Below, in pieces: positions 11,147 to 23,194 of a stretch of 46,193 nt of DNA; the first letter of the stretch is position 1, and each line of letters begins with the position of its first letter. The position numbers and the translations under genes are program-made. The notes beneath the pieces were generated by a model. That model was not told where the DNA came from and did not search any database. It saw nothing but the letters and a program-made list of their open reading frames with translations. The DNA lies in the NCBI GenBank assembly GCA_027604005.1, contig JADGJT010000158.1, forward strand, positions 838 through 47,030. Direction: 5' to 3'. Source of the DNA: Dinochytrium kinnereticum. Lineage: Eukaryota > Chytridiomycota > Chytridiomycetes > Chytridiales > Chytridiaceae.

Positions 11147-12487
11147 TGGGATTGTTTTGCGTATAAGACACACCGATTGGTCGGGTAAAGGATGGTTGGG
11201 ATGTGGCTTTGGGACTTTGCCGTTTTTACTCTTGTTGAGTTTTCAACTCCTGTGCCTCATATACAACAAATACGCTTGCCTCAGGCATCTGGATCCTTTT
11301 GATGGGGGAAATAAAAAAATGATGTGTAGAATGAAACGTATGGGGCCTGAATAGTTAACTTAGAAACACATATTCGATATTAGGAACCCTTTTAATGGCT
11401 TTTATACATTGATATCTATTGAACTAGCCCCTGGATCCATGCGTCGAAAATTAGCGCTTCATACAACGTACCCTTACAGCTAACTTCTTTGTGTCGTTCT
11501 ACATTAATAATACTAAAGGATTCACTTTCATAATCGGGAAATCTAACCTAATAAATAATATTGAAGCTCAATCGTCGATGTTGACAACCTATTCATTCAA
11601 CACCAGCAATGGCATTGCACACCAATTTAAAGAAAGACTTAGTGCTTTGCCCTCTTGGTCCCCTGTATCAAGCCAGGCAACTCTGATGACTAAACCATGG
11701 TCTTAACCTGGGTTGCTGGCTGAAGCCATTACGAAATGCCAAGACTGGAGACGGTAGGGCGAAAAGCATGGTGCTGGTTTTGAGGCTTTCGACTAGGGAT
11801 TCCTGGCTCATGCTTTCAAGCACTGAATCGGTAGTAATGATAGAGCGGATGGTCAAGGGCAAGCAGAGATGTTTGTCGCAGACCTCTTTGGCAATAATAT
11901 CATAGCAGCGTACCTCCCGTGATGGCCTACCTTCTCCTCATAGTAATTGACCACTTCTTGTCCTTCTCAAACTTAACCAGCAAGTAACCATACTTCATCA
12001 AGATGAGCGCCGCGGCCTCCTACCTAGTCACGGTATGGATGTGGGTTCTTGAACCCGCCAACCAGCATGTAAAATCCAAAAGAAGAACGGGAGTGACAAG
12101 GCACAACCCATCGAACCCCACCCCCCAAACCAGCCAGTAATATCGGAATGAAAAAACTTGACCAAGATCTTCCCCACGCGGCCGATCAAATTCAAGAAAT
12201 AGTAAAGCGAGGGGAGGTGTTTATGACGATCAAGACATAGTAGATATCTTTCCTCAGCTCCAATAGCATTTTGATATTGTGTATTTGTGATGACCCAAGG
12301 TCTGCCCTTACCCCACCCCCACCGCGTCAGGAACCCGCGTCCTCTACGCTCGTATTAGGTAAATCCACGCGAGAAGATAACGCCTGCGACCCGCTAATTT
12401 GAAATATAAAAGAATAAAGTGTTTTGAGCCGACCGCTGTGGAAAAACACGCATTCTTCGTATTAACCTCATATTCACCATACACCAA
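11147..12487. other. Intergenic, M14 copies 3-4
   Basis: About 1.34 kb, the longest gap inside the peptidase array. No ORF of convincing composition, no tRNA, and no recognisable remnant of an M14 gene. AATAAA at 11310-11315 may end the copy 3 transcript. C-runs occur near 12119-12126. Confidence 0.4.
12405..12410 (+). promoter_or_regulatory. TATA box of M14 copy 4
   Basis: TATAAA (within ATATAAAAG) lies 83 bases before the start codon at 12488, at nearly the same place as the element of copy 3. The damaged fourth copy therefore still has a core promoter. Confidence 0.45.
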
Positions 12488-14218
12488 ATGGTTTTCCTGA
12501 AGTCGCTGGTCTCGGTCTTGCTTTGCAGCTCGTCCCTCGTTGTGGCTCTTCCCACTATCAGCTATGGGAAGTACAGGAACAACAAGGTGTACAGGTTCAA
12601 TGTCACCACGGATGAGCAGGCCGTCATCATGCAAGGCCTTCTTGAAGTACTTATTTTTCAATTTGATAGTTGTTTTATCCTAGCAGACTCTGAGTCTGTG
12701 TATTCCCTTACTCACCACCAACTTTGAACAGGATCCCACCTTAAACCTCGACAACTGGAGCCACGGCTCAAAGGGTCTCGTCGACATCCGCATCCCGGAC
12801 GCGTCCCTCGTGTCTCTCAAGTCCAAGCTCTTTGATGTGATCCCCTCAGTCGTTTTCATTCCAGACGTCCAGGCCCGCATCGACTCCGAGAGGGCCTAAA
12901 TGGAGAAGCACTCTTTCGCTCTCGAGGCGGCTCTAAAGGCTGCACCATCTGCTTTCGCGGAGCTTGCTGCCCCGACTGTGTTTAATGATTACCAAAGCTT
13001 GGCAACTTTGGTGGCGTTCATGAAGACGTTGCCTGGGGCTACACAGTTTTCCATTGGTAAGAGTTATCTTGGGGCTGATATTCCTGGGTTCAAGATTGGA
13101 ACTGGGTCAAAGTCCATCGTCATTCACGGAGGTATTCATGCTCGGTAAGTTGCCTTCACTTCTTTCATGCAAATATCTCGCCATTTTCGTTCTTGTTAAA
13201 GTATATCGCTATATTTTGCATGCTGGACTCCGATCACTGTCAAAACATTACATATATTCGTCCTTTATAACAGTGAATGGATCAGTCCTGCAGTGACGAC
13301 TTTCCTGGCCAATTTTTTGGCCACGGACCCTGCCGCTGCCTCGCTTCGTAGCAAGTTCACCTTTCACGTGATCCCTGTCCTTAATGTCGATGGGTACGCT
13401 TACACGCGCTCCAACGACCGGCTGTGGCGCAAGAACCGTCAGCCTAATACTGGATCATCCTGTGTCGGAACTGACCCAAACAGGAACTGGTATGTTCCAT
13501 CATGACATCTCTCCTCGTTTTGTCAGAACATGTGCGTTAGACTCACCAAACGGTATTAATATAGGGGATTTGGATGGTCCCTCCCCGGCGCCTCTAGCAG
13601 CAAGTGCTCGGAGACTTATTACGGCCCATCTGCTTTCTCGACTCCAGAAGCAAAGGCTATGGCAAACTACATCACTGCACTTGGCAACGTGGTGTCTTAC
13701 ATTGACTTCCATGCTTATTCTCAACTTTGGTTGTTCCCCAACGGCTATTCTTGCACCGTTCAAGTGAAAGACTTTGCTGCGCTGAAGGCTGGAGGTGACA
13801 AGGCGGTTGCGGCACTTAAAGCCGTGAACGGGAAGATCTACAAAAACGGTGATGTTTGCAACACGATCTATCAAGGTTAGTGTTTTCATTCTATTAATGG
13901 TTGATTGGACTTTGCTGCTGATATTGGACAGCTAAATCCTCCTTGTTATTTGCACTGTAACTCCTACAGCATCTGGATCGTCTGTCGACTGGTAAGGTCA
14001 TTTAGCTGCTGACATCCTTTTCCCTTTTAGTTTTTTACTCATCGAACTTCAGGGTCTACAATACTGCGAAGGTTACTTACACCTACACTGTAGAGCTCCG
14101 CGATACTGGAAGCTATGGATTCCAGCTTCCTGCCAGCCAGATTGTTCCCTCTGGTATTGAGACCCAGGCCGCTGTCCTCGCCTTATGGACCTATGTTGCC
14201 CAGCAGCTTGGTCTCTAA
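12488..14218 (+). pseudogene. A-type metallocarboxypeptidase with in-frame stop and no Cys-rich module (M14 copy 4)
   Basis: The fourth paralogue. Six exons: 12488-12646, 12732-13144, 13274-13489, 13565-13875, 13970-13991 and 14053-14218. Signal peptide, propeptide and catalytic domain are recognisable, with HAREW, DPNRNW, IDFHAYSQLW and ELRDTG kept and Val at the 255-equivalent. Two things are odd. At 12897-12899 an in-frame TAA replaces the TTC (Phe) of the paralogues' RAFM motif, ending translation after 108 codons within the propeptide; it is followed at once by ATG (12900). The protein also stops right after the catalytic domain (VAQQLGL), without the Thr linker and eight-cysteine module. 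Two introns of copies 2 and 3 are absent (before RIPD and after TYYG). Splice sites and the rest of the frame are intact, so the stop is recent or a sequence error. Recoding is possible but unsupported. Confidence 0.75.
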
Positions 14219-14927
14219 TGGGAAATGCTCGTTGAAGCTGATATCTGAGCATTAATCTGCCTCTTGCTATCTTCAAGACACAGATTATCATTATTGTTGC
14301 CTGTCCGAAATTTTCTCGTAAAGAACCTCTACTTACAATACAAGCCTCTTAAAACACTTTTCAAAAGAATGCTTTGCGTTCGTTCAAGGGGAGACCGACT
14401 AGAGGAGACCGTCTGGAAGGCACAAAGCCTTAACCATTGGTCGTGGCATAAAGATTGTTTGACGTTTTGTTTAGAAGACTGCTTGTGGGAGTTGGTGCAC
14501 ACTCCCTTTGGCCATGGACAGTATGAAACCATCTTGATGCAGGAGAACTATGAGCAGCCTATCACGCGCAGTACTTAAATCTGGGTTTAGAATTATTAAT
14601 TACAAAACAAAAGGCCTTGTTTAGAATCGTTAGTGCAACGGCAATGCGGCCCTTGCGTTTATTTTGACACTTAAAATGGCTGCACACCTCAATAATGAGA
14701 ATATACTCAAAATACCCAGAATACCCTTGCAGACAGTCTGCAGCACTCATTGTCGGAGATATCATACCCTCAGCACTCATTCACACTGCATCTCTATCAT
14801 TCGGCATCATCTATCTATGCACTTGCTGACGACTTCTTAAACTTTCGGTCAACACTGCAAAGGTAAAAGCATCAAGACTGGAAAACAAAGCACACACACG
14901 TAAAGGAGGCAATAGGATTGGGCCATT
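14219..14927. other. Intergenic, M14 array to S41 array
   Basis: About 700 bases of AT-rich sequence between the last carboxypeptidase and the first S41 peptidase. Open frames of 60-104 codons on both strands look random. No gene or repeat seen. Confidence 0.4.
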
Positions 14928-17565
14928 ATGAGGATATGTGGCAAGCGGTCGGCTATGGTGCAATTGGTGCTGGTGACTATGGCTTACGGTTCACAATCAG
15001 TGACAGGTGAACCTCTTTCTCATAGTTGGTGTGAAAACTTATGGACCCAACCCTAACAATATATTTTTGCGATACCAATACGAAGGCCAAGCTGTTGACC
15101 CATGTGCTGTACTTTCTTACAATGCAACGCTGCTGGCAAAGGATGTGATAACCTGCTATAACAGCTTCCCTTTGTCTGACGATGTGAGAAGAGATCAGAT
15201 CCTGGCTGTGAAGAGTTACCTGAATCTGTAAGATTATATACCTGAAGTTCTTCCCATTCTGTTCATGTTAAGCGATTCAAACAACCTAAAAAAAAAAATG
15301 TAAACTACGCAGATACCCCTATCTCAACATCGCCAAAGCCAAAGGCATCGACATACTTACCGACCTCACCACGCTCGAAACCGACCCAACCATAACAACC
15401 GAATACGCCATTCAATCCCGCATCTCAACCCTTTTCACCCGCCTCCAAGATGCGCACACAGTCTATGGAACAGTCTGTTTCGGCGTTCACCAGTTCATCC
15501 AGCCCTGGGTTATGGCCGCTCGGTATGGAGGAGAGACGGGGAGGCCGACGATTTATTTAAGAGATACAATTGCGCAGGGGAGCACTTTTGGAGAGGATTT
15601 TATGGCGGTTTATCCTGATAGGGTGGACATGGGGAACCGGTTTTTGGATGCTTGGCGAGGCCTAATTGGGAGAGATCCAAGTATCATGGTGGGGTATGAA
15701 GTTGTGAGTGTGGATGGAATAGATCCTGTGGTGAGTCTGAGGCCGTTTGATCTTTTTTTTTGTTTTCTGTGCCCTTCCCTAATACCTTTTAGGCCTATGT
15801 TCAGAGCTATTCAGATAAATATGTCGGGCTCTCGCATACTCCCGAAACCCGCTTCAACTACGCGCTAGCGTCTAGCAAATACTTTCGCGGGAGGCTGGAA
15901 GTTCAGGACGGGCCATTCTTCTCAACTTCCCTGTTTCCATCCGACCTTGCCACCACTCGAACCTACGTTCTCCGTCCACCTCCTTCCTCTCCGGACCAAT
16001 CAATTGTTACCATTGAGGTCCCATGGATGGCCTTCTTAGCCGTCAAAAGCTCCAGGCCAATCAATAGCCAGCGATATCATGCAGCACTATGTAGAGCCCC
16101 CGAAATTCCCACCACCGTAGTAAGCGGAGCGAAGGCGTCTTTCTCCAAAACAGCCGCCATGAAAAGTAAATCACGAGTTTACAGAGGCCGTCTCCACAAT
16201 GCGGTTGACTTAGCGACATTCCTTTACCAATACGCTCATATGCTGGATTCGATAGATAGAGGGAGTAAAACTGGATCAAAAGCAGCTGTGAAGACCGCGC
16301 CACCTTCTCAGCCCATTGTGAGCGATTTGGGAGCGGCGTTTTACATGCTCAGAGGGAACAAGACCGCTGTGTTTGCGTTGCCTGGGTTTGAGCCTGGGTT
16401 GACTCCTGATCAAGACTTGACAGAGGACTCACTTGTCTCTTGGATGTCTACGGTTGCGAAAGGTTTGAAATCTGTGCAGGACGCAGGCGCTGAGAACCTT
16501 GTTATGGATTTAAGCGGGAACGGTGGTGGGGTGATATGTATGGGGAAGACGGTGCTGCGGCATATGTTTCCCACCTCTCAGTTCGTTCAGTATGATGTGA
16601 GGATGAGCGATGAGAATTCTTACCTCTTGGGAAACGCTAACACTTTTGCGGATGACCAGAATGCGTTTATTCTGGATGGGCAAGTCGTTCCAAGCGGTTA
16701 TAACTCATCTGCAAATGCTGGGAGAGTTGTGGTGGAGAGAGCTAGTGATGTCAGGAGGGCCTTGAACGCGACCACTGCGTTGACGGAAAGGGTTTCAGGA
16801 AGATTTGGGATTGACTGCTTCGCTTTTGAGACGATCATGAGGCGGTTCACACGTCTACCAAGACCATTTGAGCCTTCGAGAGTTGCGGTGCTCAGCAACG
16901 GGTTTTGCGGGTCAACCTGTGGAGAGAGTGTTCGGTCTCTCAGGAGGCAATTTGGCGTCAAGACCTTTGTATACGGCGGAGGTGGTGGTCAAAGGCCATT
17001 CCAACCTACCGCATTTGAAGGCGGCTCGGTCCTCCAATACTCTCAAATGCTCATTGCCTCGGACGGTATCGTCCGATCCACCCGTACAGCCCCAGATTCC
17101 CCTGAACAACCACCAACAGACCCAACCTCCACTCTTCTACTTCCTCTAGCTTTTCCCCAACCAGTCATCGGGCAAGTCCTCCATTGGCAAAGCTATACAG
17201 ATTTCATCTCCCCAACCAACGGCTCCTCACCCACGAAAACTTCCACAGGGATCCCCGACGAGTGGTGGACGGATCCAGCGGACTATTATCTCCCTGTTGA
17301 GGATCCCACCGACATTGTGAAGGCTTGGATGGGAGTTGCGGCATCGCTTGGTGATGCAGTTGGTGGAGCTGGTGCAAGAGGGGGTATAGGTGGCGGTGGG
17401 AGCGTGGAACCAACGACATCAATCCCAGTGGTTGCAACGGCAGCTACGGTGTCTTATGTGGCGCCGTCGTCATCGTCGATTGCGATGGCGTCGGGCGGGA
17501 TGAGGAAGATGGTCAGTCACTCTTTGGTGATAGCAATGATGGGTGCAATGGGGCTTGTACAATAG
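14928..17565 (+). CDS. Secreted S41-family peptidase (copy 1, divergent)
   Basis: A serine peptidase-like protein of the fungal S41/CPAF-like group. Firm exons are about 15026-15227, 15313-15730 and 15793-17565. The 5' end is unsure: ATG 14928 gives a hydrophobic leader, but joining it to exon 2 needs a 37-base intron (14989-15025) or a 49-base one (14958-15006). About 815 aa. Landmarks: VDPCAV with QDAH (candidate His), SHTPETRFN, SGNGGG, then SNGFCGSTCGESVRSL holding the candidate nucleophile Ser, and AFEGGSV with a candidate Glu. The C-terminus has a Ser/Ala-rich region and a final hydrophobic stretch (SLVIAMMGAMGLVQ) that suggests GPI anchoring. It is about 95 residues longer than its two neighbours and the most diverged. 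Catalytic assignments follow the Ser-His-Glu triad known in CPAF and are inferred. Confidence 0.8.
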
Positions 17566-17904
17566 AGTCAGTATCACGGTTCCGTGTCTCTTTCAGCAGA
17601 ATCCAGCGGTATCTCTTTAACTTTGCATTCATTGGCCATTACTTTGTCAAGAACGCATGGATCAGAGGAAAATGATTGGGAAGCCGCTGCAGCCAATCAG
17701 AAGGGCCTGGCGGCTCCTGTACTTCATTCCTTGTCGTCTAGGGGCGTTTCGAACTTGGTTAACCTTGTGTGGTGTGCGTCTCGAGCGAGTCCGTCTTCTT
17801 CAGCCCAGCCAGTCATTGCATCCCCATCCAATAAACGACTCGCACGAAAAAGCAATTGCGGGAAACCCAACTACCGCCTGAGAACTGGGAGACGCTGTAT
17901 AATC
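17566..17904. other. Intergenic, S41 copies 1-2
   Basis: Short spacer that should hold the promoter of the second S41 gene. A CCAAT motif at 17692-17696 lies about 210 bases before the start codon. No gene seen. Confidence 0.35.
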
Positions 17905-20346
17905 ATGATTCCTTTGACTGCCCTCGCCGCCACCATCGCCGTGTTGGCTGCACCTTCGATAAATGGTAAATGGCACACCCCACTCATGTTCTTTCCTCTA
18001 TACCTCGCTTTCCATTCATCTGAATCTTGACTGATATGTTTCTCCGTCCCCAGCGCAAGCGAGTGCTGATCCATGCTCTGCCATTAGGGGGGGCGGGAAT
18101 GTGCTGACGGCTGCTTCTGTCTTTGCTTGCTACAGTAGTTTTCCCGTTTCAAGCGCTTCCATGACTGCTCAAATTGATACGCTGTTGTCTTTGGCTGAAG
18201 TGTGAGTTTCTGGTCTGGTTGTGGGTGTCATCTTGTGCTGCAGCAAAGATCATGCTTGTAATTTGTAACATCTCTTTAACACATTATCATTCCATCTGTG
18301 TAGATACCCATACACTAACATCGCCAAATCCAAGATCGACATTATCAACGAGCTGAAAAGGATACAATCTGACACAACCATCACCAGCGAATTCGACCTC
18401 AGCACTCGCATCTCCAAAGCAATCATCAAGCTCGAGGATGGTCACTTCACATATTCTGGTACCTGCTATAGCGTTATCCAATTCTTCCAACCTTGGGTTA
18501 TTGCTGCGAGATACACTGCTGGGTCTCCAAAGCCCACACTTTATTTGAGAGATGTCATTACAGCTGGATCGACTATTTCTATCGACTTCAAAGCCGTGTT
18601 TCCAACACTGGCTAATACTTTTTCGAGGCAGCTGCTGGATACATACACGGCTGTGTTGGGGGACAATGACCCCTCTTTGTTCATAGGGTACAATATTGAT
18701 GCAATTGATGGAATGGATCCTGTGGTATGTTTTTTTTTATCAATCTTTTCCGTACATCACGTTAATAATTCCGATTCCCATTCTATCACTCAACAATAAA
18801 CTACAATCAGACGGCAGTTCAGCAGTTTGCTGACCAATATATTGGTTCAAGCCACACACCTGAAACTCGGTTTAACTTCGCCCTCGCTCAGACTCAGTAC
18901 TCCAAGGGCCTGCTGCAAGTCAAAGATGGCCCTTTTTTCACCACTGGTTCCTCCATGGCTGATATGGCTCCAGTACGTAATTACACCCTTCGTAATCCAA
19001 CTACAAATGAAATCTTCACGGTGTCAGCTCCATGGCTGGGACTTTTCCCTGCGTCTGGGAGTACCCCTTTGACGACTAACACCTACCGTCGTGCGTTCTG
19101 CGGAGGGTCGACTGGGACGATTGCCAGGGCTTCATCTAGTACCTTTAATGGGAACCCTTATAGCGCTATAGAGTACATGGCGTACCTTAGAGGCTACAAG
19201 ATCAGTGAAGATGTGATGGCGACTCTTCGATCTGCAAAGAAATCTGTGGTGAAGAACGCTCCTCCCACAGCCCTAGTCAGCGACGATTTCGACGCGTTTT
19301 ACTTCCTCCCGGCGACGAAGACTGGGGTTTTTACCATGCCTGGGTTCCTTCCTTCCACCCCTGATGGAGAACTGACGGAGACGCTAATCACCAGTTGGCT
19401 GAAAACGATGGCGACGGGTTTGGCGACACTTGAGCAGAGAGGCGCTACCAACTTGCTCATTGACTTTACGAACAACGGCGGCGGTATTATCTGTTCAGGG
19501 AAAACGCTCCTTTCATACATTTTCAAGGACTCTAATTTCGTCCAATACGATGTTCGCTTGACTGACACACTGAACTACCTTGTCAGCAATGCTGATCGCT
19601 ACGTGAACCGCACTGCTCCTAACCCATTCATTTTGAACGGTAGTGTCTTCCCCGATGGATCTAAGGTTTCCGCAAATGCTCTATCCACTATTTTGTCCAC
19701 AGCCAGGTCGTATACGCGTGGAGGGGTAACGGAGAAGTTTTCTGGCAGATTCGATATCGACTGCGAAAGCATCAAGCAGATTTTTGACGGGTTCCCTCAA
19801 CTTAATGCTGGATGGAATCCTGGAAACGTTGCTGTTATCTCTAACGGCTTCTGCGGGTCGACATGCGCCGAGAGCGTTCGGTCACTTCGCGCTCAGTACG
19901 GTATTAAGACCTACGTTTATGGGGGGTACAATGGCAAGCCTTTCCAGCCAACAACTTTTGAAGGCGGGTCCGTCCTTGATTACGATTCCGTTTTGGACGC
20001 CTTCCGCAAGATTCCACTCTTCTCAAACAACCAACCAACAACACCTATCTCCTCCACGTTTCCCATGCCAGCGAGGGGTCAGGTTCTCTTCTGGGAGAGC
20101 TACAGCACCAAGACTCAGGATATTCCTGACGAGTGGATTGAGAGCCCTGCGGATGAGTATGTGGCGGTATCCGATTCGACTGAGATTGTTGATGTGTGGA
20201 ACGCTGTCGCTGCAAAGATGCCGACAACGAAGCTGACTCCTTTGACGCCTAAAACTTCAAAGGCGGTTACCAGGAATGCATGGATGGGGTTATGTTTTTC
20301 GTCATTGGCCAGTGCGGCTGTTGCGGCACTGTTAGCTCTGCTGTAG
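17905..20346 (+). CDS. Secreted S41-family peptidase (copy 2)
   Basis: 721 aa from four exons: 17905-17965, 18054-18201, 18304-18724 and 18811-20346. The signal peptide (MIPLTALAATIAVLAAPS) ends at the first intron. The mature region starts near DPCSAI. Candidate catalytic His is in LEDGHFTYS (about residue 114), NNGGG lies near 429, the candidate nucleophile Ser in GFCGSTC near 556, and Glu in TFEGGSV near 593, in the order of a CPAF-like S41 triad. The last 20 residues are hydrophobic (SSLASAAVAALLALL) with no polar tail, as in GPI-anchor signals, so the enzyme may sit on the cell surface. The third copy has exactly the same exon lengths, showing recent tandem duplication. A substrate cannot be read from sequence. 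Confidence 0.88.
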
Positions 20347-20824
20347 TTATTTTTTCTTTTTCTTTTCGTGCTTGTTTTTACCATGATATTGGATACAGAG
20401 AAGGACATTTGCTTTTGAAGCCATGAACCCTGTTTAAGCTTTATTACATACATAAATCCTTAGTTTGTCCAGTCTAACTGGCATTTGTTTTTTCCACATG
20501 TTTCAGATTTGGCCATTCTGTCTCTTTCCATTTTCAAAGCCAGGCACACATTGGGCATCCATATGCACAAGTGCCTAGACTTGGACCCCAAGCCATCTAT
20601 CTGTTGGTCTGCCTAGCAACAAAGCCGTTGATTGGCATGAGGGGTTAGCAAGTCGTGGGAGATGGTTTGGATCAGCGGCAGAAGGGTGGCAGCACACAGG
20701 GCAGCACAAGGCTTGTGTTTTAAGCTAAATTTTCGTTTCTTTTGGCAAGACAGGATGTGAGACCTGAGCACCTAAAAACAGGCATCTTGCCTTGCCCAGT
20801 CGCCGTCTCATTTCTTTCTTTTCA
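20347..20824. other. Intergenic, S41 copies 2-3
   Basis: About 480 bases. Open frames here are short and unconvincing. It should include the 3' end of copy 2 and the promoter of copy 3. A frame continues upstream of ATG 20825 with no other ATG, so 20825 was taken as the start of copy 3. Confidence 0.35.
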
Positions 20825-23194
20825 ATGCTGTCCATCTCAACGCTGGTTGTGCTGCTGCTCGCCTCCTCGGCGTCCGTTGCAAATGGTGAGTGCATGCATT
20901 CTGATCTGCATTGGTTGGTATGTCTGGCTCTCTCATCAGCTTTCGTTCGTGTCGTCTCCAGCACAAGTCACTGCTGATCCTTGTTCCGCCATACGGTCTG
21001 GAGGTGTGGCCCTCGATGCTGCTGCAGTGTATGCATGCTTCAATAGTTTTCCGCTGTCAGAATCGGCAAAGACGGCTCAGATCGATGCCTTGCTGGCCAT
21101 GACTGAAGTGTTAGTACTTAAGTATCCGATTCTTGCTTTTGACTTCCGGTGAATATAGATACCCATACACCAGCATCGCCAAACCCAAAATCGACATTGT
21201 GGATGCCCTCCGCAAGATTCAAGAAGACACTACCATCAGAACTGAATTTGAGTTCAACACCCGGATTTCAAAGGCCATCCACAAACTTGAAGACGGTCAC
21301 TTTTCTTACGCTGCCAGCTGTTACAGCGCCATTCAGTTCTTTCAGCCGTGGGTTATTGCCGCTAAATACACTGCGGGATCACCCAAGCCAACACTGTATT
21401 TGAGGGATGTGATCACGGCTGGGTCTACCATTTCGATTGATTTGAGGTCGATTTTTCCTTCTCTTACCTCAAGGTTTTCGACATCTCTTGTGGACACGTA
21501 CACTGCTGCGTTTGGGGACAGGGACCCCAGTATTTTCATTGGCTATGAAATTCAAGCTATAGATGGGATGGATCCTGTGGTATGTGCTTCTGTCTTCTTT
21601 TTTCTCAGGCGAAAGACAAGTTGTTTTGGATAAGCAATACTAAAAGAAAAAATTATAGGCTGCTGTCCAGCAATTTGCAGATGATTACATTGGCGCGACT
21701 CATACGCCCGAAACACGCTTCAACTTTGCCCTTGCCCAAACCCAATATTCTAAAGGCCTTCTGCAAGTTAAGGACGGTCCATTCTTCACCTCGGGTATCG
21801 CTCAATCGGACGCAGGAACCAGCCGCAACTATACTCTCCGCAATCCTGCTACCAACGAAGTTGTGACCCTCTCGGCTCCTTGGCTTGGTCTTTACCCGTC
21901 AGCATCTGCAACATCGGTTACTTCCAGCAGCTATCGACGTCTCTTTTGCGGAGGCAACAGCGGAACTCTGGCCATGGCCTCTTCTAGCACATACACAGGA
22001 AACCCTTTCAGCGCTATTGAATATGTTGCTTATCTGCAGGGTCTGAAGATCGATGAAGCTGAGATGGCCACCCTAAGGGCATCTCAGAAATCCGCGGTTA
22101 AAAACTCGCCTCCTCGTGCTGTGCTCAGCGATGATTTTAGCGCGTTTTACTATCTTCCCGCAACCAAGACTGGAGTCTTCGCGATGCCCGGATTTATCCC
22201 GTATACACCTGACGGGGAACTTACCGAGGAGCTTATCATCGGCTGGCTCACTACAATGGCTTCGGGATTACAGGCTCTTGAAAGGCAAGGCGCAACCAAC
22301 CTCCTCATTGACTTTACAAACAATGGAGGTGGTATCATCTGCATTGGAAAGGCTCTTCTGTCTTACCTTTTCCGCGACTCAAAATTCGTCCAGTACGATA
22401 TCCGGTTGACCGATACCCTCAGCTACCTAGTTGAAAATTCTTTTTCGTACGTCAACAGGACCATTCCGAATCCATTCCAACTGAACGGCAATGTTATCCC
22501 GGACGGCTCAACTTCTACTGCTCAGGCCGTTTCCACGCTCATTTCTAAAGCGAAGACATCCACTCGAGGAGGTGTTACCGAAAAGTACTCTGGTCGCTTT
22601 GACATTGACTGCTTGGCAATTGAAGACGCCTTCAAAACCCTCCTACCCCAGCTCACTGATGGCGGATGGAACCCAGCGAACGTTGCGATTATCTCTAACG
22701 GATTCTGCGGATCTACCTGTGGTGAGAGCGTCCGGTCCCTCCGCGCTCAGTACGGTGTCAAGACCTTCGTCTATGGCGGGTACAACGGCAAGCCCTTCCA
22801 ACCCACTGCGTTTGAAGGCGGGTCCGTTTTGGATTATGATCGTGTCCTGGATGCCTTTGGGAAGATTTCCTTGCTCTCGAGCAAAAACCCCCCAAAGCCA
22901 CTGCCCTCTTCATTTGCTATGCCTGCCAGAGGAAACCTGTTATTCTGGCAAAGCTACAGCAACAAGAGTCAAGATATTCCAGATGAGTGGATTGATAGCC
23001 CTGCGGACGAGTTTATTGCTGTCTCCGATTCTACTGAGGTAGTGGAGGTTTGGAATGCTGTTGCTGCAAAGATGCCAACCATCAAGCAGCCCCCGCTGAA
23101 ACCGTCGGGCAAGAGTGCTGCCGGTGCTCTAAAAGCGCCTCAGCTCGCTATTGCGAGTGTTGTGGCCTTTGCCTTCATGTTCGCTTGCCTTTAA
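20825..23194 (+). CDS. Secreted S41-family peptidase (copy 3)
   Basis: 721 aa from exons 20825-20885, 20962-21109, 21159-21579 and 21659-23194, with lengths (61, 148, 421, 1536) identical to copy 2. Signal peptide MLSISTLVVLLLASSASVAN, then AQVTADPCSAIRSGG. The key motifs repeat those of copy 2: LEDGHFSYAASC, ETRFNFALAQTQYSKGLLQV, NNGGG, SNGFCGSTCGESVRSLRAQ, AFEGGSVLDYD. The tail (LAIASVVAFAFMFACL) is again a likely GPI signal. The two proteins are close to identical in the core and differ mostly in the leader, linkers and tail. With the four carboxypeptidases upstream it completes a block of seven secreted peptidase genes on one strand. Confidence 0.88.

Noticed and set aside
12732..13144. 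An intron removing the TAA of M14 copy 4
   Set aside because: No GT-AG pair around 12897 keeps the frame and the conserved flanking residues found in the paralogues.
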